Assembly: GCF_014526325.1 (NCBI RefSeq)
Contig: NZ_JACNMJ010000001.1
Location: 62,001-126,000, forward strand
Length of the DNA: 64,000 nt
Direction of reading: 5' to 3'
Source of the DNA: Psychroserpens algicola
GTDB lineage: Bacteria; Bacteroidota; Bacteroidia; Flavobacteriales; Flavobacteriaceae
Below are positions 1 to 7,956 of this stretch, piece after piece. A model generated the notes under the pieces. That model did not search any database and was not told the DNA's origin. It saw only the letters and a program-made list of their open reading frames with translations. The translations under genes were made by a program, and so were the position numbers. The first letter of the stretch is position 1, and each line of letters opens with the position of its first letter.

Positions 1-226
1 ATTCATCTGGTCTTCTATAATCTGAAAAGACACCAAATTCTTCAGCTGTCTTTTTTATCGCAGCATCATCCGTAGATATAGCGATTTTAGCATTGATGCG
101 TTCTGACAGCTTTTTGGCTTGCTCAATCGTGTAACCAATAAGCGGTTTACCTGCTATAGGCTTTATATTTTTTCCAGGAATGCCTTTTGAACCTCCTCGT
201 GCACAAATTGTAATTAAGGTTTCCAA
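1..226 (-). CDS. legF: CMP-legionaminic acid synthetase (acylneuraminate cytidylyltransferase), N-terminal part only
   Basis: Only the first 75 codons lie in the window; the gene runs off the left edge. The N-terminus reads ETLITICARGGSKGIPGKN, the nucleotide-binding signature of the NeuA/LegF/PseF cytidylyltransferase family, followed by the GKPLIGYTI and STDD motifs of the same fold. The enzyme activates a nonulosonic acid with CTP. No ATG is available; a TTG at 224-226, one base after the stop of the preceding gene, gives the family-typical start. It is the last gene of the nonulosonate operon, which favours LegF. NeuA or PseF would be alternatives if it were isolated, but the neighbours include no pseudaminate-type genes. 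Confidence 0.85.
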   Translation of the reverse strand, partial: METLITICARGGSKGIPGKNIKPIAGKPLIGYTIEQAKKLSERINAKIAISTDDAAIKKTAEEFGVFSDYRRPDE

Positions 227-227
227 A

Positions 228-1274
228 TTAAAATTTTATAGTGTTAATATCCCTTTGCGCTTTTTCAAAATCTTCATGCTTACCAACATCAAGCCAGTAA
301 CCTACTAAGGGATAAGATACAACCTTTTTATTTTCTGAAATTAATTTCTCCATCAAATCTGTAGCGTTAAAATGGGTGTTTTTAGGGATATACTCTAACA
401 CCGAGCGTTTCATAAGGTAAATTCCGCCATTAGAATAATAGGTATAGGTTGGCTTTTCTTTGAAATCCATAACATGTCCGTTAGACGTTTCTAAAACAGC
501 ATAAGGAATGCTCACATTATACGGAATGGTCACCACAGCAAAATCGGCTTCCTTACTTAAAAAATCCAGATAGAAATCTTCATAATCTAAATTGGTCAAC
601 ACATCAGAATTAGACACCAGCACATGCTCATGTTCAAAATTATCAATTTTGGATACCGAACCAATCGTTCCCATAGGTTCATCTTCCCAAACATAGTGAA
701 TAGACCTGTTTTTATCTGTTCCGTCACCAAAATAATCCACAATTTGATCTCCTAAATATTTTACTGAAAACCAAAAATCATCAATCCCATACAGGGCTAA
801 GCGATCTACATTATGCTCCATTATAGATTTATCACCAACTTTTAATAAGGGTTTAGGTGTTGTATCTGTTAACGGTCTTAAACGCTGACCTCTACCTCCA
901 GCCATAATGATGGCATCGATAGGCAAATAGGATCGCATAAATCTGAAATTGACAATATTGACCACTTTATCTTGTGCATCAATCACAGGTATGATTCTGA
1001 AATTTTCATTTCTATACGTAATAATCTGACGCACATCTCTGGCACCTTTTCTAATAAATTTAGGATGGTCCTGAATAATTTCACTCACAGGTTCTTCGAT
1101 AGTGATCCCTTTTAATAAACCACGTCTCACATCACCATCAGTAAGCGAACCTTTTAATCGGCCATCCTCATCAACCACAAACACAATGGCATCCCTTGCC
1201 AAAACATCAAGGCGTTTTAAAGCGTCTCGAATAGACGTTCCAGTTGTAATTAAATGATCTCTAAAATTAACCAT
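228..1274 (-). CDS. ptmE: CBS-domain nucleotidyltransferase, PtmE-like (glucosamine-1-phosphate guanylyltransferase of the legionaminate pathway)
   Basis: This 348-aa protein has a tandem CBS region at about residues 1-115 and a sugar-1-phosphate nucleotidyltransferase domain from about 120 to the end, with the signature IIMAGGRGQRLRPLTDTTPKP. That architecture matches Campylobacter PtmE, which makes GDP-glucosamine as the entry point of the GDP-based legionaminic acid route. An ATG start at 1274 overlaps the end of legG by 8 bases, so translation is probably coupled. The domain assignment is firm. The substrate (GlcN-1-P and GTP) is inferred from family and operon; a mannose-1-phosphate or glucose-1-phosphate substrate cannot be excluded from sequence. 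Confidence 0.8.
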   Translation of the reverse strand: MVNFRDHLITTGTSIRDALKRLDVLARDAIVFVVDEDGRLKGSLTDGDVRRGLLKGITIEEPVSEIIQDHPKFIRKGARDVRQIITYRNENFRIIPVIDAQDKVVNIVNFRFMRSYLPIDAIIMAGGRGQRLRPLTDTTPKPLLKVGDKSIMEHNVDRLALYGIDDFWFSVKYLGDQIVDYFGDGTDKNRSIHYVWEDEPMGTIGSVSKIDNFEHEHVLVSNSDVLTNLDYEDFYLDFLSKEADFAVVTIPYNVSIPYAVLETSNGHVMDFKEKPTYTYYSNGGIYLMKRSVLEYIPKNTHFNATDLMEKLISENKKVVSYPLVGYWLDVGKHEDFEKAQRDINTIKF

Positions 1275-2370
1275 GCTGTTTAATTGTATTTATAATTGCT
1301 TCAGCTGTTGCAGCTTTATAATATATATTACCATCGACAAAATTAGGCATCTTTAAAACTTCATGTGTTTTTTCGACAATCTTTTTTGAATCAAATGCCA
1401 CATCAAACACATTTGAGCCTTGAGCTCTTCCTTGTTGTCTAGATCCTACATTAATCACATACTTACCAAATGAAGCGGCTTCAATAATACCACTAGATGT
1501 GTTTCCAATTAAAACTTCAGCATAATGCATGGCTGTAAAATAATTAGCCTTTCCAAAATTTTCTATTAGTGTCACTTTCTCTGGAATCTCTGAGTGTAGT
1601 TGCTCTAATTGCTCACGATAAACACTTCCAAGCGTATCAGCATTAGGCATTGTGACAATAATATGAATCGTGTTTGAAAGTTCAGCTAAAGCCGATTTCA
1701 TATGCAATGCATAAGTTTTATTTGAATGGACTGCCACCGTTTCCGGGTGAAATGTAACAAGTGCATAAGGTGCATCTTTAAGCTGAAAGGTTTTCAAAAA
1801 CTTAGACTTTTCAATAGGCTCAAAGTTGTTGATATTATCCAAACTCAAGGCACCTACATTGTATATGTTTTCTGAAGTTCCCGTTAGCGCTGCTACTTTT
1901 CTCTTATAATCGACTGTAGAAACAAAGTGCAGTTGTGATGCCAGCGTTATTTGATGGCGATAAATATTATCGATAGCACCTAATGTGGTTTCACCACCAT
2001 GAATATGTGCTAATTTGACGCCAAAAGGAATACTGGCTTGAACTGCAGCACTCATTTCAAAACGGTCTCCTAAACAAAACACCAAATCGAAACTATGGTT
2101 TTGCCAAAAATCAGCAAATTTTAAAACCGTATTGCCATAAGATTTAGCGATCCCTTTTGTACTATCGTCTGCTTCTAAGGATTCAATGCTATGAATCACC
2201 TCAAAAGCATCATTTTCAATAGCTGTTAAGGTGTAACCATGAGTTTTAGACAAATGAGTTCCGAAGGCAATAATTTCTAATTGAAAAAAATCGTCTGTTT
2301 TCAGTTGCTGAAGTAATGGCAGGTAAATTCCATAATCGGCTCTCGAACTTGTTAACACTCCTATTTTCAT
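1267..2370 (-). CDS. legG: Hydrolysing NDP-N-acetylglucosamine-type 2-epimerase (NeuC/LegG family)
   Basis: About 367 aa from the ATG at 2370, beginning MKIGVLTSSRADYG, the typical NeuC/LegG N-terminus (a Rossmann-like GT-B fold). Further family motifs are CLGDRFEM, AHIHGGETT and the C-terminal GNTSSGIIEA nucleotide-binding loop. The enzyme hydrolyses the nucleotide from the diamino sugar and inverts C2 to give the free 2,4-diacetamido-2,4,6-trideoxymannose that LegI condenses with PEP. An upstream ATG at 2385 is open, but the start at 2370 forms a 4-base ATGA overlap with the stop of legI, a classical coupling arrangement, and removes five non-conserved residues. The GDP versus UDP preference is inferred from the presence of the PtmE-like gene. 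Confidence 0.88.
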   Translation of the reverse strand: MKIGVLTSSRADYGIYLPLLQQLKTDDFFQLEIIAFGTHLSKTHGYTLTAIENDAFEVIHSIESLEADDSTKGIAKSYGNTVLKFADFWQNHSFDLVFCLGDRFEMSAAVQASIPFGVKLAHIHGGETTLGAIDNIYRHQITLASQLHFVSTVDYKRKVAALTGTSENIYNVGALSLDNINNFEPIEKSKFLKTFQLKDAPYALVTFHPETVAVHSNKTYALHMKSALAELSNTIHIIVTMPNADTLGSVYREQLEQLHSEIPEKVTLIENFGKANYFTAMHYAEVLIGNTSSGIIEAASFGKYVINVGSRQQGRAQGSNVFDVAFDSKKIVEKTHEVLKMPNFVDGNIYYKAATAEAIINTIKQHG

Positions 2371-3389
2371 GATAAATCTTCCCAAGTTAGTAAATCATGC
2401 TTTTTTAAATCTCTGGTTGTGATTTTACCTAAAACCGTATTCCACTGCATAGGAGAAATCCCATGTCCTGGACGCAGTGGAATTAAATCTGCTTCAGAAA
2501 TCACTGTCCCAGCTTTTAAGTCTTTAGATAAATGAATACTTTTTCGGGCAATAGAAATATTCTTTTGCTCACTTGCTGAAGGTGCTTTAATGCCATCACC
2601 AGAAACAGCAGCCTCTATATTTCTAATAGCAAGAACCATAGCCTTTAAAGCGTCTGGCTCTAAGGATGCTTTATGATCTGGACCAGGTAATGTATTATCC
2701 AATGTAAAATGCTTTTCAATCACACAAGCTCCTAAAGCAACTGCCGCAATTGGAACTTCAATGCCTAAAGTGTGATCGGAATATCCAATATTGACATCAA
2801 ACTGCTTTTTTATGCTGTTCATAGCATGTAAGTTCACATCGGTCATTGGCGTTGGATATTCGGTATTACAATGTAATATGGTGAGCTGTTCTTTCACTGT
2901 CCCGAAGTTTAAAAGCACCTCAATAGCCGCTTCTATATCATTTAAACTTGCCATTCCTGTCGATAAAATTACAGGTTTTTGGGTTTGGGCAATAGCTCGT
3001 AAATACGGAAAATTAGTAATCTCTCCACTTGGCACTTTAAAAAGCTGCAATCCTAAATTATTCAAATAAGTCACGCCTTCAACATCAAAGGCACTAGACA
3101 AAAACTTAACGTTTTTGAATTTGCAATACGCCATTAATTCGTCGTGATCATTTTCACTTAACTCCAGCGTTTTAAGCATTTCATATTGCGATTGCTCATG
3201 ATCTCCAGTATTTTTAGACTGATAATCGGCTTTTTGTGCTGACCGACTTACAATAGTGTCAGCTTTAAAGGTTTGAAACTTCACATAATCAACCTCAGCA
3301 TAGGCTGCTGCATCAATTAATTGTTTTGCTGTATTTAAATCGCCATTGTGATTGACGCCTGCTTCAGCAATTATAATAACTCTATCCAT
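2367..3389 (-). CDS. legI: N,N'-diacetyllegionaminate synthase (NeuB/LegI family)
   Basis: This 340-aa protein has the NeuB TIM-barrel domain (about residues 1-275) followed by a C-terminal SAF/antifreeze-like domain (about 280-340, KAGTVISEADLIPLRPG), the normal two-domain layout and length. The N-terminus (IAEAGVNHNGD), VKFQTF, LSSAFD, KVPSGEI, ILSTGM and the metal/PEP-site EKHFTLD motif are all present. It condenses phosphoenolpyruvate with a 6-deoxy-diacetamido-mannose to give the nine-carbon acid. The sequence alone separates poorly from sialic or pseudaminic acid synthases; legionaminate is preferred because legB, legC and legG homologues flank it. It overlaps legG by 4 bases. Confidence 0.88.
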   Translation of the reverse strand: MDRVIIIAEAGVNHNGDLNTAKQLIDAAAYAEVDYVKFQTFKADTIVSRSAQKADYQSKNTGDHEQSQYEMLKTLELSENDHDELMAYCKFKNVKFLSSAFDVEGVTYLNNLGLQLFKVPSGEITNFPYLRAIAQTQKPVILSTGMASLNDIEAAIEVLLNFGTVKEQLTILHCNTEYPTPMTDVNLHAMNSIKKQFDVNIGYSDHTLGIEVPIAAVALGACVIEKHFTLDNTLPGPDHKASLEPDALKAMVLAIRNIEAAVSGDGIKAPSASEQKNISIARKSIHLSKDLKAGTVISEADLIPLRPGHGISPMQWNTVLGKITTRDLKKHDLLTWEDLS

Positions 3390-3390
3390 A

Positions 3391-4014
3391 TTATATAGAT
3401 CTACCTGGATTTCCTACAATTTTTGAACCTTCAGGAACATCGTTTAACACGACTGCTCCCGCTCCAATAATAACATTTTGCCCTATGGTTACATTTTCTT
3501 TTATCACTGCATTTGCGCCAATAAATGACTGCGCCCCAACACTTACATTACCGAGTAAAACAGCACCTGGAGCAATATGCACGCCATTTGAAATACGACA
3601 TTCATGCTCCACAATACAACCTGTGTTTAAAATGCAATAATCACCAATAGCAGCCAAGGCATTCACTACTACATTTTTAGCAATAAAGTTGCCTTGCCCT
3701 AAACTTATCACTTCGGAAATATTAGCACTTGGATCTATCGCATTTAATAGTGTTTTATTCTTACTAAGAATTAATTGTGCTACTTTTTTTCGGATAGCAT
3801 TGTCTCCTATTCCTAAAATATAATCATAGGATTGGTCCCACTCTGAAAAGGATGCATCACTCTCAAATCCGAGATATGTCAGCCCAAAAGGATTCGTTGT
3901 CATTTGTTCTTTTTCAGTATAAAACTGAAGATTCATCAAACCAGCCTTAGCCGTTTCAGCAACAACAAAACCATGACCTGAATATCCTACTAAAACAATT
4001 TTATTACTTGACAC
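3391..4014 (-). CDS. NeuD/PglD-family sugar O- or N-acetyltransferase (LegH role)
   Basis: This 207-aa protein combines an N-terminal Rossmann-like PglD/NeuD nucleotide-sugar binding region (KIVLVGYSGHGFVVAE) with a C-terminal left-handed beta-helix made of hexapeptide repeats (about residues 90-200: INISEVI, GNFIAKN, GAVLLGN, GAQSFIG, GAGAVVL). This is the standard acyl-CoA-dependent acetyltransferase fold. In the legionaminate pathway such an enzyme (LegH) N-acetylates the 4-amino group made by the aminotransferase encoded just upstream, and its place between legC and legI fits that step exactly. It overlaps the 3' end of legC by 11 bases. A role in O-acetylating the finished nonulosonic acid is the main alternative. 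Confidence 0.82.
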   Translation of the reverse strand: MSSNKIVLVGYSGHGFVVAETAKAGLMNLQFYTEKEQMTTNPFGLTYLGFESDASFSEWDQSYDYILGIGDNAIRKKVAQLILSKNKTLLNAIDPSANISEVISLGQGNFIAKNVVVNALAAIGDYCILNTGCIVEHECRISNGVHIAPGAVLLGNVSVGAQSFIGANAVIKENVTIGQNVIIGAGAVVLNDVPEGSKIVGNPGRSI

Positions 4015-5146
4015 TACTTGGAATATTTACAATTCGTTCCTCTAAAAATATAGCATTTTTTTGACTATCCCTTTGAAAGTCCTTATACATTGGCAATCTA
4101 AACATCAATTGCCAAATAGGTCTGGTCATGACATTTTCGCTGTTTGTATATTTTAAAAAGGCTTCTCTTTCTTGTTTATTTTCAAGCTCAACACACATGA
4201 GCCAATAGTTGGCTTCTGTGCCTGGTAACTCGGTTCTAAACTTGATACCCTGAGTTTTAAAAAAGTCGGCATAGACTTGAGCGATGCTTCGCTTTTCAGC
4301 TAAAAAAGCATCCAGCTGTTCTAATTGCGCACAAGCTAAGGCTGCATTCACATTAGGCATTCTAAAATTATAGCCCAATTCATCATGAAAATACTCATAA
4401 GGATGTGGTTGCTTTGCGGTTGTAGTAAGATACTTTCCGCGTTCGGCAAGAGCAATAGAATTACTCACAATAGCGCCTCCACCTCCTGAAGTGACAATCT
4501 TATTACCATTAAATGAAAACACACCTAAGGCTCCAAAACTTCCTGTAGGTTTGCCTTTGTATGTACTTCCCAGAGATTCGGCGGCATCTTCAACGATAGG
4601 AATATGCCATGTGTTACAAACTGAAATCAGTTCTTCTAAATGCACAGGGAATCCGAAAGTATGCATAGGCAAACACGCACTGATTTTTCGGCCTGTTTTT
4701 TTATTGTAACAGCCATCAGCTCTCAGTTCGCCATTTTCTTCTAAAAAAGCAGCGACAGCCTTTGGCGATAATCCCATCGTATCTAAATCGACATCTAAAA
4801 ATACTGGATGTGCCTGATTATAAATTATGGCATTTGCAGTAGCAACAAATGTGAGTGCTTGGGTGAGCACCTCATCACCTGGTTTCACACCTGCTAAGCG
4901 AAGTGCAACTTGTATTCCGGCTGTACCATTAACAACAGCAACTGCTTTTTTTGTTTTTGAAATTTGCGCCATCTGCTCTTCAAACTGATCTACAAATTTT
5001 CCTACGCTAGACACAAAGGTAGTATCGATACACTGTGCCAGGTAGTCTTTTTCTTTGCCTCGGAATTTTGGCACATGAAGCGGAATAAAATCCTGCGTGC
5101 CATATAATGATTTAATATATTCTGTGACGGTGTTATAGTTTCCCAT
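4004..5146 (-). CDS. legC: LegC-family PLP-dependent aminotransferase
   Basis: This 380-aa protein belongs to the DegT/DnrJ/EryC1/StrS aminotransferase family. Visible signatures are IPLHVPKFRGKEKDYL near the N-terminus, VVNGTAGIQVALRLAGV, the PLP-binding VEDAAESLGSTYKG and the Schiff-base lysine in FSFNGNKIVTSGGGGAI. It transfers an amino group to C4 of the 4-keto-6-deoxy sugar produced by the dehydratase. The FNGNK form around the lysine is typical of LegC/PseC-like enzymes rather than perosamine synthases. Its ATG overlaps the stop of the dehydratase gene by one base (TAATG), and the acetyltransferase overlaps its end, so the genes are almost certainly one transcript. Confidence 0.88.
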   Translation of the reverse strand: MGNYNTVTEYIKSLYGTQDFIPLHVPKFRGKEKDYLAQCIDTTFVSSVGKFVDQFEEQMAQISKTKKAVAVVNGTAGIQVALRLAGVKPGDEVLTQALTFVATANAIIYNQAHPVFLDVDLDTMGLSPKAVAAFLEENGELRADGCYNKKTGRKISACLPMHTFGFPVHLEELISVCNTWHIPIVEDAAESLGSTYKGKPTGSFGALGVFSFNGNKIVTSGGGGAIVSNSIALAERGKYLTTTAKQPHPYEYFHDELGYNFRMPNVNAALACAQLEQLDAFLAEKRSIAQVYADFFKTQGIKFRTELPGTEANYWLMCVELENKQEREAFLKYTNSENVMTRPIWQLMFRLPMYKDFQRDSQKNAIFLEERIVNIPSSVK

Positions 5147-6336
5147 TACATTTTTGAATCTAGATATTTACCAGTCTCTTTGTGACCAAAATCGGGTATC
5201 ATATGATGGAATAAAGCGACTAAATCCTGCTTTTTCCATGATTTCTTAGATTTGAGTTGTTGAATCGTTTCCGAAAAATGATTTAGCTTGTCATTGTCGT
5301 AGTTAGGTTCATTTTTAATAATCCCTATGCCGCTAAATCGATTCATATCCAAAACTTCAGCATCTGTAAAAAATTCTTCATAATCCTTCTCTCCTGTGGT
5401 ATCACTTTTAGTGAATAAACACGGCCATTTTTTATTAGCAATATGGGTTTCAATATCGGCTCTTGCTTCATCTTCACTCTCGCACAAATACGGTTCGTAT
5501 CCTAAGTTTTTTAAATATTTCACTGCAATATCAGCAAAGGAAATTAAGTGTAAAGACTCTTCAAGTTTCGGGAAAAATATATCTCTATTATCTCCTAACA
5601 AACAAGACGACAAGCACAATTCGCCAGCTTCCTGAGGCACTACAAAATAACGTTTGATATCATTTGGCGCTACAATGGGTTGCTTTTTTTGAATACGTTG
5701 ATTAAAGCCATGCAATAAAGAGCCGTCAGAAAAAGCCACATTAGCAAAACGCGCTGTAGATATCTTGATGTCTTTACTCCTACGCATTAAAAACATTTCC
5801 ATAATGCGCTTAGAAGCGCCCATCATATTGACAGGATTAGCTGCTTTATCGGTAGAGACACAAAAATATTTTTTAGCCTTATTATCGATAGATTGCTGTA
5901 TGGTTTTATCGGTATTAAAGATATTTACATTAATCATTCGCATTAATGTATAAGGATCTTTTTCGCTTCTTACATGTTTTAAAGCCGACAAATTTAAGAT
6001 GTAATCATATTGACCATCAGCTTCAATAAAAGCATCGTATTCTATGGAGCCAATATCTAAAGCAAAGGTTTTAAAATCACCTTTGATGTATCCAAATGAG
6101 CTTCGGATATCTCTAACCAATTCGACTAAATTATTCTCACTAATATCAACAACGTGTAACTTTTGAGGATCTCTTTTAAATATTTCTTTAGTAACTGCCT
6201 GACCTATAGAGCCTGCGCCTCCTAAAACTAAAAATTTTGACGTAGATACTTTAGTGTATAATTCTTTTTGATTAAACTGAATATCTTTGGTAAACAACAT
6301 GTTTTCTCTACCAATAAGTCCTAATGGTACACTCAT
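5146..6336 (-). CDS. legB: NDP-N-acetylglucosamine 4,6-dehydratase (LegB/CapD-like SDR)
   Basis: This 396-aa protein is an extended short-chain dehydrogenase of the polysaccharide biosynthesis (CapD/PglF) group. The Rossmann loop GGAGSIGQAV lies near residue 40, followed by VVDISENNLVELVRDIRS, ALKHVRSEKDPY and the active-site stretch VSTDKAANPVNMMGASKR. The usual catalytic Tyr of YxxxK is Met here, as in the long WbpM/PglF dehydratases. It carries out the first committed step to legionaminic acid, making the 4-keto-6-deoxy sugar. No membrane domain is present, so it is a soluble form. The start at 6336 gives the IGRENxLF leader common in Bacteroidota homologues; an ATG at 6300 is possible. 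It is the first gene of the operon. Confidence 0.85.
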   Translation of the reverse strand: MSVPLGLIGRENMLFTKDIQFNQKELYTKVSTSKFLVLGGAGSIGQAVTKEIFKRDPQKLHVVDISENNLVELVRDIRSSFGYIKGDFKTFALDIGSIEYDAFIEADGQYDYILNLSALKHVRSEKDPYTLMRMINVNIFNTDKTIQQSIDNKAKKYFCVSTDKAANPVNMMGASKRIMEMFLMRRSKDIKISTARFANVAFSDGSLLHGFNQRIQKKQPIVAPNDIKRYFVVPQEAGELCLSSCLLGDNRDIFFPKLEESLHLISFADIAVKYLKNLGYEPYLCESEDEARADIETHIANKKWPCLFTKSDTTGEKDYEEFFTDAEVLDMNRFSGIGIIKNEPNYDNDKLNHFSETIQQLKSKKSWKKQDLVALFHHMIPDFGHKETGKYLDSKM

Positions 6337-6478
6337 AAATTATTACAATTGTTTTAGAAATTTTAAATCGTTTTTTTACTTGTAATTAATTGGGTACAAT
6401 GATACGACAATTTGCCAAGGCTTAAAAGGTTAAAGCCATTCTTTCTCTAGTTTGAACCAGTTAACACACCGCTTATAA

Positions 6479-7582
6479 TTAGACAGCCAGATGTTTTGAA
6501 ATCACTTCTAAAACACGCTGTGTTGCTTTACCATCCCATAGCTGAGGAATTTGACCTTGCTTATACTGTCCTGAAATTATCTGTTGAACACGATCTAAGA
6601 TTTTATCCTGATCAAAATTCAATAAGGTATTAGACCCGATGTCAATAGTGCTAGGTCTTTCGGTATTTGGGCGAAGCGTTAAACAAGGAATTTGCTTATA
6701 GGTCGTTTCCTCCTGAATGCCGCCACTATCGGTTAATACCATAGCACTATTATGAATTAAATTCTGAAAACTAAAATAATCCATTGGTGCAGCAATAGTT
6801 AAATGATCTACAGCTTTAAAAGCATCTTCTAAACCGTGAGACTTTATATTTTTAAGCGTTCTGGGATGCATCGGAAACAGGACACGTTTCTCTGAAGGCA
6901 AACTTTGAATAAGTGCCAAAAGCTGATCCAAGCCTTTTTTGTTATCAACAGTCGCAGGCCTGTGAATGGTCATTAAAATGTAGTCACCTTTATTTAAATT
7001 GTAGGTCGATAACAGTTCCTGATTTTCAATATCATTTTCAAAAGCACATAAGGTATCGATCATCGTATTTCCTACAAAATGAATCTGATCTTTAGATTTG
7101 CCTTCATTGATAAGGTTATCAATCCCGCTTTGTTCGGTCACAAAATAAAAATCGGTAATCTCATCTACTAAAATCCGGTTAATTTCTTCAGGCATGGAGC
7201 GATCAAAACTGCGTAGTCCGCTTTCCAGATGCCCTAATTTCACGCCCAGTTTGTAAGTTGTCAATGCAGCTGCTAATGTAGAGTTGACATCACCAGGCAC
7301 CAACACCATATCGGGTTGGAAAGTGTTTATAATATTTTCGAGTTTGATCATGATCTCACCTACTTGCGAATTGGCTGATGCAGGTTTTATATTGAGAAAA
7401 AAATCAGGCCAAATATCTAACTGATGAAAAAAGACATCTGCCATTGAAGCATCAAAATGCTGACCAGTATGCACAATTTTAATATCGAATTGATTCGGAA
7501 ATTGCTTAGCAGCAATCGTCTTAAATTGAGTGATTTTAATATAATTTGGTCTTGTACCAACAACAATTAATAGTTTCTTCAT
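6479..7582 (-). CDS. wecB: UDP-N-acetylglucosamine 2-epimerase, non-hydrolysing
   Basis: This 367-aa protein is a WecB/MnaA-type epimerase, interconverting UDP-GlcNAc and UDP-ManNAc for surface polysaccharide. The diagnostic N-terminus VVGTRPNYIK, the TGQHFD loop, VPGDVNSTLAAAL, the active-site block GHLESGLRSFDRSMPEEINR, MTIHRP and TDSGGIQEE are all present, and the length is normal. It stands 142 bases upstream of legB in the same orientation and has its own TATCTTTG promoter box, so it may lead the whole sugar operon. Its product is not required for legionaminate by the GDP route, so it may instead feed a ManNAc-containing polysaccharide. Confidence 0.92.
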   Translation of the reverse strand: MKKLLIVVGTRPNYIKITQFKTIAAKQFPNQFDIKIVHTGQHFDASMADVFFHQLDIWPDFFLNIKPASANSQVGEIMIKLENIINTFQPDMVLVPGDVNSTLAAALTTYKLGVKLGHLESGLRSFDRSMPEEINRILVDEITDFYFVTEQSGIDNLINEGKSKDQIHFVGNTMIDTLCAFENDIENQELLSTYNLNKGDYILMTIHRPATVDNKKGLDQLLALIQSLPSEKRVLFPMHPRTLKNIKSHGLEDAFKAVDHLTIAAPMDYFSFQNLIHNSAMVLTDSGGIQEETTYKQIPCLTLRPNTERPSTIDIGSNTLLNFDQDKILDRVQQIISGQYKQGQIPQLWDGKATQRVLEVISKHLAV

Positions 7583-7606
7583 CTATAAATGGATCTAAAT
7601 CTGCAA

Positions 7607-7614
7607 CAAAGATA
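7607..7614 (-). promoter_or_regulatory. Bacteroidota -7 box (TATCTTTG) of wecB
   Basis: On the minus strand this octamer matches the Bacteroidota sigma-A consensus TAnnTTTG exactly. It lies 25 bases upstream of the wecB ATG, which leaves a short leader. No equally good box was found in front of legB, so the sugar genes may depend on it. Confidence 0.65.
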
Positions 7615-7872
7615 TTTTAATATTTGAAATCAACTAATAGTCACTACAATAGCTACATAAGACTTTCAACAAACGTCAGTATTTATTTTCATACTGAGCA
7701 TTAGAATCATGCTATATAATACGGCATTGAATCAGGACTAATGATTATGCAAAAACTACAAAAGTTTTAGCGAATTACCTCAAAAACATCTATTGCGTTC
7801 AAAAAAATTGCAAATAAGGCAAGATTTCCTCAGAAAAGCCGATAAATAGATTTAATCGACAAAATCTTTTAG

Positions 7873-7880
7873 TATCTTTG
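7873..7880 (+). promoter_or_regulatory. Bacteroidota -7 box (TATCTTTG) of the first T9SS gene
   Basis: A perfect match to TAnnTTTG. Transcription would start near 7886 and give a leader of about 70 bases that contains the 7902-7933 inverted repeat. Confidence 0.65.
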
Positions 7881-7901
7881 CCAGACCCTCTGTTTACTCA
7901 C

Positions 7902-7933
7902 AATCTCAAACAATATAACAATAGATTGAGATT
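7902..7933 (+). repeat. Inverted repeat in the 5' leader of the first T9SS gene
   Basis: The arms AATCTCAA (7902-7909) and TTGAGATT (7926-7933) are perfectly complementary with a 16-base loop. The structure lies in the predicted leader, 5 bases before an in-frame ATG at 7939 and 23 bases before the preferred ATG at 7957. It could influence translation or mRNA stability; no T-run follows within a few bases, so it is not a terminator. Confidence 0.5.
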
Positions 7934-7956
7934 TTAAAATGACAAATTTAAACGCT

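Larger units (their letters stand above)
7583..7938. other. Divergent intergenic region between wecB and the first T9SS gene
   Basis: About 355 bases without a credible gene. It holds the wecB promoter box at 7607-7614 on the minus strand, the plus-strand box at 7873-7880, and an inverted repeat at 7902-7933. The central part (about 7620-7860) is AT-rich and shows nothing else I can name. Confidence 0.7.

Noticed and set aside
2791-3069. 92-aa plus-strand frame antisense to legI
   Set aside because: It lies wholly within a well-conserved gene and has no domain, promoter or start context. Dozens of similar shadow frames (for example within the T9SS genes, ftsZ and comEC) were left out for the same reason.
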